The translations under genes were made by a program, and so were the position numbers. This document shows positions 57,562-64,000 of a DNA stretch of 64,000 bases, piece by piece. The notes under the pieces are model-generated. The model did no database searches, was not told the DNA's origin, and was given only the letters and a program-made list of their open reading frames with translations. Each line of letters begins with the position of its first letter. Position 1 is the stretch's first letter. The DNA is from Portulaca oleracea (taxonomy: Eukaryota; Streptophyta; Magnoliopsida; Caryophyllales; Portulacaceae). The DNA is taken from the NCBI GenBank assembly GCA_029582165.1, contig CM055875.1, positions 5,137,001 to 5,201,000 of the forward strand. Reading direction: 5' to 3'.

Positions 57562-58697
57562 AAAAGTAGAGGGAGCATTATTTAGACCAAATGGAATGAC
57601 TAACCATTCATAGAGACCTCCCTTGGTTTTGAAGGTTGTCTTCCATTCGTCCCCTTCTCAGATTCGAATATGATAATACCCACTTCATAAATCAATCTTT
57701 GAAAAGACTTGGGTACCATAGAGCTCATCCAATAAATCTTCAAAACTAGGAATAGGAAACATGTACTTGATAGTAATCTTGTCGATAGCTCTACAAAAAA
57801 TACACATGCGTTGACTTCCGTCCTTCTTAGGGACTAATAATGCAGGGACAACGCATGGACTGAGGCTTTCTTGATCATACCCTTCGCTAGGAGCTCATAA
57901 ACTTGCCTTTGAACCTCTTGAGTGTCACTAGAGTTCATACGGCATACAGGCTTGTTGGTTAAGATCGATCCAGGGATGAGATCAATCTTATGATGAATAT
58001 CTCGCTTAGGGGGCAATTCTGGGGGCATCTCTTTTGGAAACACATGAGAGTATTTCTCCAAAAGAGGGGTGACGAGAAGGTGATTTTCGTGGCTAGGCTC
58101 GTCGTCATTAGTAGGCTTTTTGTGGCTAGGGTTTGTGTTTTGGTCCAAGAGAATGATATCCTTATGCTCACTAAACTCATGATGTTCACCGGTCATAAAA
58201 GTGATGAGATTTGGATCAGTCTCCTTGGGTTGGGATGGTTCGAATGTTTTTAGTGGAGCTAGGGTTATCTTCTTGTTTTGGATCACAAGAGTGTAGGTAT
58301 TGGCTCTTCCATCACGCATCACACTCCTGTCAAATAGCCATAGTCTCCCAAGCAGAATATGACAAGCATCCATAGGCAAAACGTCACACCATAAAGAATC
58401 TTTATAAGATTTGCCAATAGAAAAGCTTACCAAACATCGTTTATCCACTTGTAAACCTTTGCCCTGATTGAGCCACTGGATGGTGTATGGCTTGGGGTAT
58501 GGGCTCATTTCCAACTTGAGCTTGTTCACCATAGTAAGTGAAGCTACATTAGGGCAACTTCCTCCGTCAACAATTAAAGAATAGACCTTTCTCTTGACAA
58601 TGCAACGAGAATGAAAGATTGCCTCTCGTTGTTGTTGATCTTCGAGAACATGAGAGCTACTAAGAACTCTTCTCATAACTAGCATCTCGTGAGCCAC
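57562..58697 (-). pseudogene. CRM-like B protease and RT fingers (decayed)
   Basis: The frame 58697-57834 holds protease ('SLIVDGGSCPNVASLTMVN', the same DGGS variant as element A), 'DACHILLGRLWLFDRSVMRD' and the start of RT ('HHKIDLIPGSILTNKPVCRM', '[19 protein letters not shown]'). Past a frameshift near 57836 the next frame reads '[20 protein letters not shown]', then '[16 protein letters not shown]', then '[20 protein letters not shown]'. The stop in 'IDL*SGY' replaces the arginine of 'DLRSGYHQI', consistent with CGA to TGA. Confidence 0.9.
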
Positions 58698-58793
58698 GAG
58701 AGGGTTCGGATGGACGAGGGAATCGTGTTTGGGGAATGTGTTAGGGGTGTTTGGGGACGCACTAGGAAGAAACCTAAGCTCTTATACCAATTT

Positions 58794-60003
58794 TGATGTA
58801 TAACCGGATCAAATACTAGGGTTTTGATCAGTTTCACATCAAGGAGAAGATGTGCAACCAATCTTAGGATTAGGGTTACTCATGTGAAAGGGTTAAGGAA
58901 GGAGGGAATTCACGTGAATATGGGAAGATTTTGAGAGAGTTTTGAGAGAGAATATGGATTAGGGTTTATGAGGGAGATTTAAGAGAGAGAGTGACATGAG
59001 GTTGAGAGAGTTTTTGATAGGGAATGTGGATTAGGGTTTGGAAGGAGGTTGACCTAAATATGGGGATGTTTGAGAGATTTGAAATAGCCTTATGAAATCA
59101 ATAAGATAGATAGGAGAACTAGATAGTTCAAGAGAATCAAACTTGATACAGAAACATCACAAGCTGAAACCCTAGGGCTACTTGCTCTTCCTCTTAGTTA
59201 CGGAAACACCTTCTAAGAGTAGGAAACAAGCTCTTCCTCACCACTTGAATTGCCACATTCAAGATACAATATAAGAGATCAAACGAGATGTTGAGAAACA
59301 CTCAGGGATAAGCAAAATCTTGTTTGTATTCGTAATTCAAAGTTGGTTGTGGAAAACGAGTACAAGCCTATGCTTTTTATACTAGACTAAGTCCTTCTCC
59401 TACTAGGATTATCTAACTTGACGCTTAAGCAACCAAATCCTCTTAGGAATTGGTTTCCTAATCCTAAGGGAATTAGTTACAAAAGTATGAATACTTCTAG
59501 GACTTGGCTTTCCTAATCTAAGATGGATTAGTTACAAAATTAGCCAACCTTATCTAGGATTCCCTTAACATGGCGCCAAAGCAGGAGGAGTATCCGAATT
59601 AGATTCTTCAAAAACCTTTCTAGACTCTTCTAAACACTTCTAGACTATTCTAGACTCTTCTAACTTGATATCCAAGCTTTTACATATTACTTGGCATCTC
59701 ACACAAATAAAAAATAATAAAATTACATCAAATAACTTGCTACTAATAAAGAAAACACTAAAAATGTGAACTTCAACATGAAAAGGCAAAAATTGTGATC
59801 TTTAAGTTGGGCTTTGTACTTGGGCCTTTTGGACGTGGACTTTGAGATCTTAGGAAGTTTGGACGTCTTCTTGGAACAATGTGCACATCATATGGGTTGG
59901 CCTTTAGGCCTCCACTATAGATCCTTCCTCTAGGGCCCGTTCTATCTCCATGTAGATGAATTAGATCTCCTTTGTTGGGCTTGGTGTGGATGGATTTATA
60001 TCA
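58794..60003 (-). repeat. 5' LTR of CRM-like element B
   Basis: Same length as the 54235 copy, with scattered substitutions and no net length change. Ends ATATCA. Confidence 0.9.
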
Positions 60004-60610
60004 TAATGCTATCAAGTCTCTATTTATCTCTCTTCCAAACTTTATCGAAAACACACTTGAAACTTTTAGTAGAGTGTTTCTTTTTGTGAGAGGCGAACTC
60101 TTTAGGTTCTTACCTTTCAAGTTCGTAGCCTTACCCCCGGATCCATTCTTGGGTTTCGCATGCGAAGTCTTTCTTGCTTTCTTTTTCTAATTTTTCTTGG
60201 CTTTTCTCTTAAAAAAGTCGGGTGGCGACTCCCATTTCGAACCAAAGCACATCGGGTTGCATAAACTATGGTAAAACCTGGTTTTACAATGTACTGATGC
60301 AACTTTAAGGTTTTCCTTGTATATTTCTAAATAATATTTGCATAAATCGCTTTCTTTCGAGCCTAACATTTTAATGAGCAAGTTGGGTTAAATTTAGAAG
60401 AGTTTGGAACAAGTGGATGTTCACTCTTAAAAGTTTAATTCAATGACTCATGAAGTGCACAAATTAAAGGGAAAGTGATTTTACAAATTATTATTCTTGA
60501 AATGTATGATTAATCCCTTAAAGAGTTTTCAGCACAAACCACCAAACAACACCCCAAATCCGCGTGGACGTTCGGAAGCCCTAACGGCGAGGAAAAATGT
60601 CCACACTTAT

Positions 60611-61515
60611 GCAACAAGTCGCTTCTTGTGCCTTATATCTCATAATCTCCCTTTCTCATTCTTTTTCACACAAAGACTTAACTGTATCCCACATGTTTTA
60701 CACCAATTTGGTGTAAAGACAATAGGTCCTGATATTTTCGATTTTACAAGCGAATCTAATTCTTAAATGCATCTTTCCACTTGGCCAATCTCATCTTTGT
60801 CTGTATTCATTAACAGACCTATATTCACGATCCTCATGATTACTCATAATAGTGGACACTATATTATATAATCAAATATAATATCGACGTCGACTATATT
60901 TTTGTTCCACCTTATCCAATTTATGACATAATTAATTGAGATCTCATCATTTTCGCGAATTTCGGGTGTCTGAGCTTTTGGTGTAACTTCCACATTTTTC
61001 ATGATTGAGGACTCTTTTGGAGTCAAATTTTCCTCATTTCGGTTATCATTAATCGTTTGCTCCTTTTCTTTTTCGAGGACTTTTGTCTTTGGAACCAACT
61101 GGTCTGCCACGCTGCATATGTGGTCTAGACTCATTAACAATTCAATTTGTCCTACTGGGACATCAATAGGAGCATTAGTAGTTGGAACATAAGATTTAGT
61201 AACTCTTTGTGGGTCAGTAGAATATTTGGTAGTAGATTCGCTCAAGTTTGCAAACAAATTATATTTTGAACTTTCAGTTCACATTACATTGTATGAGGTT
61301 CAAAATAATTCGTTCCAACTTATTTCCTTGTCCAATAACTTGATTTCTCCCCCTAATGTTGGGAAAATTGTGTCATCATAATCGGCAAAATGTGCCGTAA
61401 GCCCATAAGTATATCTCCAATGAATGGATCTATTATATTAAGTATGGATGAATATTCATATCCAACATATATTCCCAATTCATTCGGGATCCTTTCTTAG
61501 TGCGTTATCATGGAG
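60611..61515 (-). pseudogene. host copia, end of integrase region and IN-RT linker
   Basis: On the minus strand the segment after the LINE reads 'ELGIYVGYE' and 'HFADYDDTIFPTLGGE', then 'EISWNELF'. In the open frame 61257-60859 follow 'FANLSESTTKYSTDPQRVTK', 'SYVPTTNAPIDVPVGQ' and 'EISINYVINWIRWNKNIVDV'. These are the standard linker motifs of a common plant copia group. They continue, across the LARD, into the RT scraps at 26548. Two frames are needed and stops are present. Confidence 0.82.
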
Positions 61516-61560
61516 CATACATTGCACATTTTTTTTTTTTACAGGGTAAGAAAGAGAGGA

Positions 61561-62060
61561 CTAGGAAACCCTTCTCTCAAGGTACAAGCCATTCCTATCC
61601 TCAAACAGAATGTTCTCAAGCTCGTTGGACTCATTTCTACTCAACAAAAGAGATCCTGACCTTTCAAGGAATTTTTTCGCCAACCAGTCCGCATCACGAT
61701 TTGCTTCTCTAAAGATATGACTGATGGTGACCGAGATGAAGAAAGCGAGGAAGGCTCGAATGTCTTCAACAAGCTTTTTGATGGACCAAGGAGGCTCACC
61801 ATCGCCATTTATAGCATTGATGATAATTTTGTTATCTCCTTCGATAATGATGTTATTACTACCACAAGTCGTCGCTTCGAGGATGTCGTTCCGCATAGCT
61901 ATGGCTTCTGCAACAAGGACGGACCAAGGGGGCTCACAATCGCCAGATTGAAGGATGAGCAGGAGATGGCTTGATCCCTAGCGTTTCTAATGATAAACCC
62001 GCCAGAAGCATTAGAAGACGATTTTGCTCTATCAAAGTTTAACTTAACGGAATCCGTCTG
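61561..62060 (-). pseudogene. LINE RNase H domain
   Basis: The N-terminal part is read near 62050-61980 in another frame ('KLNFDRAK' and 'ASGGFIIRNA'). The main frame 61896-61561 has 'SNNIIIEGDNKIIINAING', 'PPWSIKKLVEDIRAF' and 'ISHIFREANRDADWLAKKFL'. It belongs to the RVT_3 family. The acidic residues in 'EGDN' and 'DADWLA' are kept. The stop at 61561 precedes the poly(A) end by about 20 bases. Confidence 0.88.
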
Positions 62061-62069
62061 GGGAAGAGA

Positions 62070-63240
62070 TCAAGAAACCCAATGAGAGCTTGGGGAGCGG
62101 TGATGGACCTCCGGAGTATAGCAGTAAGAAGCTGCATTTTCATCCATTTGGTTTCGAAGGAGCCATTTCAGGATGTTACTTTTAGCTTTGATAAAAATTG
62201 ATTCCAGTCTAGTGAGGTGATTTTTGAAGATGAGCTCATTACGAGATTTCCAGATACTCCATAAGAGTAATACTAAATTAGTTAAATGCTTTTCGTTAGA
62301 ACTGGACTTATAGTGGGAAATGTAGGTCAAGATCGTGGTATCATCTCGTATCTGGTTGCATTGAAACCTCCTGAATTGGAAGCAACATCCAAAGATTTTT
62401 GGGTATGGGGACATCGAAGAAAAATATGGTCTTGGTCCTCAGGAGCCAAGTTGCAGGCGGGACAAGTAGTATCCAAATTCACTCCCCTTTTACCCAATGC
62501 ACATTTAGTAGGGAGGGATTTATGGTAGATTAGCCATAGGAATGTTTTAAGCTTTGGTTGAATATTAAGATTCCAAATCCAATGGAATAGGCAGGGTTGT
62601 GCATCAAGACTGACACTATGAGCTAGCCAGGTTGCGGATTTAGTGGTGAAGGCCCCAGTGCCAAAGAGAACCCAACAACACTCGTCCGCCGCAGGAGTGT
62701 GGGGGATAGGGGTCGCTTTAATTAATTCAATAGAACGGGGGTTAACCAAGGAATTTAGCGAATCCACATCCCAGGTTCTGTTATTCATTTAAGGTGAAGA
62801 GATTTTGGTGCGAGTACCAATTATCTTTCCAGAAATTAATCGATTCACCATTGCCCACCGTCCAATGAAGCCCTTTGCAGAAAAGGGATCGGTATTTAAG
62901 GATGGTTTTCTAAGCCCAAGAATCATTGGTTTGGCTCTTACGATCGAAAAAATTAGTTGATAAGGGATACTTAGCATGCATTATATTGGCCCATAAGCCT
63001 GATCCGAAGAGATATTTCCAAATGAGCTTACAAATGAAGGTTGCATTAATAGATTCAGCTTTACGAAGGCCCAAGCCTCCCAGCTTTTTAGGGAGTCAGA
63101 CTTTATCCCAAGCAACCAGGGGGATACCTTTTCCAGTACACAGATCTTTCCAAAGGAAATTTCGGCTAGCAGCATCAATCTGATTGGAAATGGTTGAAGG
63201 AAGTTTAAAACATCGCATTATGTGAACATGCAGTAATTCA
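62070..63240 (-). pseudogene. LINE RT connection and zf-RVT domain
   Basis: Read with shifts: 'GKGIPLVAWDKV' and 'KLGGLGLRKAESINATFICK' (63178-63050), then 'GLHWTVGNGESINFW' (about 62870). The zf-RVT frame 62788-62327 has 'PHTPAADECCWVLFGTGAF', 'HSLPTKCALGKRGVNLD' and 'CPACNLAPEDQDHIFLRCP'. The next frame (62414-62070) has 'LTNLVLLLWSIWKSRNELIF'. Frameshifts lie near 63050 and 62340. The order and spacing are those of a plant LINE ORF2 C-terminal half. Confidence 0.9.
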
Positions 63241-63278
63241 AGGTTATATTAGATAAGGGCAACTCATACATTGCACAT

Positions 63279-64000
63279 GCTCAAATTCATAAGTGGGAGA
63301 TATTTAGTTCATGGTCAAAAACCATTTGTAGGGGAGGAATAAACATTCATGATAACCTCTTGGCTTTATTTGGATCAATGTTAATGTATACAACATGACA
63401 TGTCCCTGAAAAGTTATAGTAAGCTCTGCTCTCAAAAATAATAAGTTTGTCATTTATTATATACTCAACATATATCAATGATTCTGAAGGATCATTTTAC
63501 GTACAAACATTTGATATATGATGCTTAACATCTATGTCTATTGGCATACAAAAACTATCAAAAGCCTTCACCATCATTATCAAGATGAATCTTCTTGATT
63601 GATAATATGAAATGTGCTCGTAAACAAATTAAGCAAACAATCTTGCAAGCCCAAGTTGCAAGTTGATAGTAAACATACAAGTAACTATCTCATTTATCCA
63701 TGAAATAAAGCCTTGCTTTATTCAAATGGTTTACATATAGGTCTACAGGACCAACACAAATATGATCACTTGTACACAACCCAAGAATCTAAGAGATTCG
63801 ATCTTTGTCTTTGCTAATGACGGTGTTATAATTAATTTTCTTTGATGGCGAGCAGCTAATTAGAACTCATTTGGTTAAAACTCTTCTAGCCCTTTAAAAT
63901 ATATCCATATGAGTTCTTCTTGAGAGGATTGATCCAAGATGCTCCTACTTTGATAAAGTCTTCATCAATATATAGTAAACTTCTAGTATACTAAAGTTTG
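63279..64000 (-). pseudogene. host copia integrase, heavily decayed, runs out of window
   Basis: Minus-strand scraps in collapsing frames: 'AFDSFCMPIDIDVKHHISNV' (about 63570-63510), 'NDPSESLIYVEYIINDKL' and, nearest the LINE, 'LQMVFDHELNISHL'. These fit the copia integrase segment around the catalytic glutamate ('QNGLAESLIK') and the following 'VFGHEPNISHLR'. They lie immediately upstream of the part found at 61515, which confirms that the LINE interrupted one continuous element. Confidence 0.72.

Larger units (their letters stand above)
54235..60003 (-). mobile_element. Ty3/gypsy chromovirus-type element B, CRM-like, gag deleted
   Basis: LTRs of equal length, 54235-55444 and 58794-60003 (1,210 bp each), start TGATGTATAACC; the outer end is ATATCA. 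The duplication is TAATG (54230-54234, 60004-60008). On the minus strand a degenerate PBS (TTGGTATAAGAGC) adjoins the 5' LTR at 58792. Protease begins only about 100 bases later, so gag has been lost. Pol is decayed. The polypurine tract reads AACAAGGGGGGAAT on the minus strand at about 55446-55460. The integrase frame again runs about 43 bases into the 3' LTR. Confidence 0.92.
26554..60605 (+). mobile_element. non-autonomous LTR retrotransposon (LARD-like, Tat-type PBS) with nested insertions, 34 kb
   Basis: The left end TGTAGACACCGGATTTTGG and right end GGAAAAATGTCCACA are flanked by CTTAT on both sides (26549-26553, 60606-60610). The same LTR end occurs at 44591-44605, followed by a PBS, and the same LTR start at 52679, preceded by a polypurine tract. 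The element is therefore 5' LTR 26554-44605, interior 44606-52678 and 3' LTR 52679-60605. Subtracting nested elements and their duplications gives LTRs of about 2,209 and 2,153 bp, which agree well. The 8.1-kb interior has no gag or pol, so mobilisation would need a partner. The PBS type and LTR termini point to a Tat/Ogre partner. Confidence 0.92.
52679..60605 (+). repeat. 3' LTR of the LARD, interrupted by CRM-like element B
   Basis: Native pieces 52679-54234 and 60009-60605 join at TAATG to about 2,153 bp. TATA-like CAATAAATAC lies at 53345-53354, followed by a pyrimidine/A-rich stretch with 9 G in the 480 bases 53401-53880. The piece retains the empty sites of CRM-like element A (near 53970) and copia element B (near 60414). 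Confidence 0.9.
61530..63264 (-). mobile_element. 5'-truncated LINE inserted in the host copia
   Basis: CATACATTGCACAT occurs at 61516-61529 and 63265-63278, a 14-bp duplication. A T run right after the left copy (61530-61540) is the poly(A) tail, so the LINE is on the minus strand and 1,735 bp long. Content in order: RT connection, zf-RVT, RNase H. Endonuclease and RT core were never copied. Confidence 0.93.
25102..64000 (-). mobile_element. Ty1/copia element (host of the nest), 3' part in window
   Basis: The minus-strand element is made visible by its 3' LTR (25102-25346) and by pol remnants in the right order: RNase H/RT at 25347-26548, the RT-IN linker at 60611-61515, and integrase at 63279-64000. 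The gap 26554-60605 is one later insertion (CTTAT duplication) and 61530-63264 is another (14-bp duplication). The 5' LTR and gag lie beyond 64000. Without inserts the visible part is about 3.1 kb. Confidence 0.85.

Noticed and set aside
1..64000. CRISPR arrays, tRNA or rRNA genes, bacterial-type operons
   Set aside because: None seen. Regular repeats here are minisatellites, LTRs or inverted repeats of eukaryotic transposons.

Overview
This is a plant nuclear window, very probably from a large, repeat-rich eudicot genome. The signs are Ty3/gypsy and Ty1/copia elements of plant type, plant LINEs with a C-terminal RNase H, a Pack-MULE, MITEs, and relics of three host genes (CNX5/MOCS3, an HSP20-like gene and a KUP/HAK potassium transporter). 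The species cannot be named from the sequence. I found no intact host gene, tRNA or rRNA; almost every recognisable coding stretch is a decayed transposon ORF.

Layout. Positions 1-8132 are the 3' two-thirds of a Tat-type Ty3 element (RT, two RNase H domains, integrase, a 3.3 kb tail, 3' LTR). The tail holds two arrays of hairpin-forming repeats and a captured fragment of a CNX5/MOCS3 gene. A decayed RRM/DUF4283-type ORF (8217-9500, minus) follows, then a complete Pack-MULE (9647-11264, 10-bp target duplication) carrying an HSP20-like gene copy. Positions 11670-14925 are (TA)n microsatellite holding three insertions: a MITE, a 5'-truncated LINE and a 1.55-kb foldback element. A six-exon KUP/HAK relic lies at 15979-17735 (minus). 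About 3.8 kb without recognisable genes follows, then a decayed LINE (21541-24930, minus) split by a rearranged copia insertion (21985-23035).

From 25102 to the window end there is one nested structure. The outermost layer is a minus-strand copia element (3' LTR 25102-25346; pol remnants at 25347-26548, 60611-61515 and 63279-64000). It is interrupted by a LINE (61530-63264) and by a 34-kb block, 26554-60605, flanked by CTTAT. That block is a single non-autonomous LTR element (LARD-like, Tat-type PBS, about 2.2-kb LTRs, 8.1-kb interior without gag-pol). It was swollen by later insertions: a solo LTR of a related family (26624-28257), a CRM-like Ty3 element (29526-36120), a copia element (36799-44397, itself hit by a LINE fragment and a 1,139-bp tandem duplication), a 0.78-kb inverted-repeat MITE (46778-47555) and a second CRM-like Ty3 element (54235-60003). 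Matching target-site duplications fix most boundaries, and removing the inserts restores two LTRs of about 2.2 kb.

How the parts relate. There is no operon-like logic; the window records successive insertions. The features most worth follow-up are the hairpin repeats with compensatory changes in the Tat tail, the two transposon-captured gene fragments, the nearly G-free leader of the LARD LTRs, and the palindromic repeats in a copia U3.
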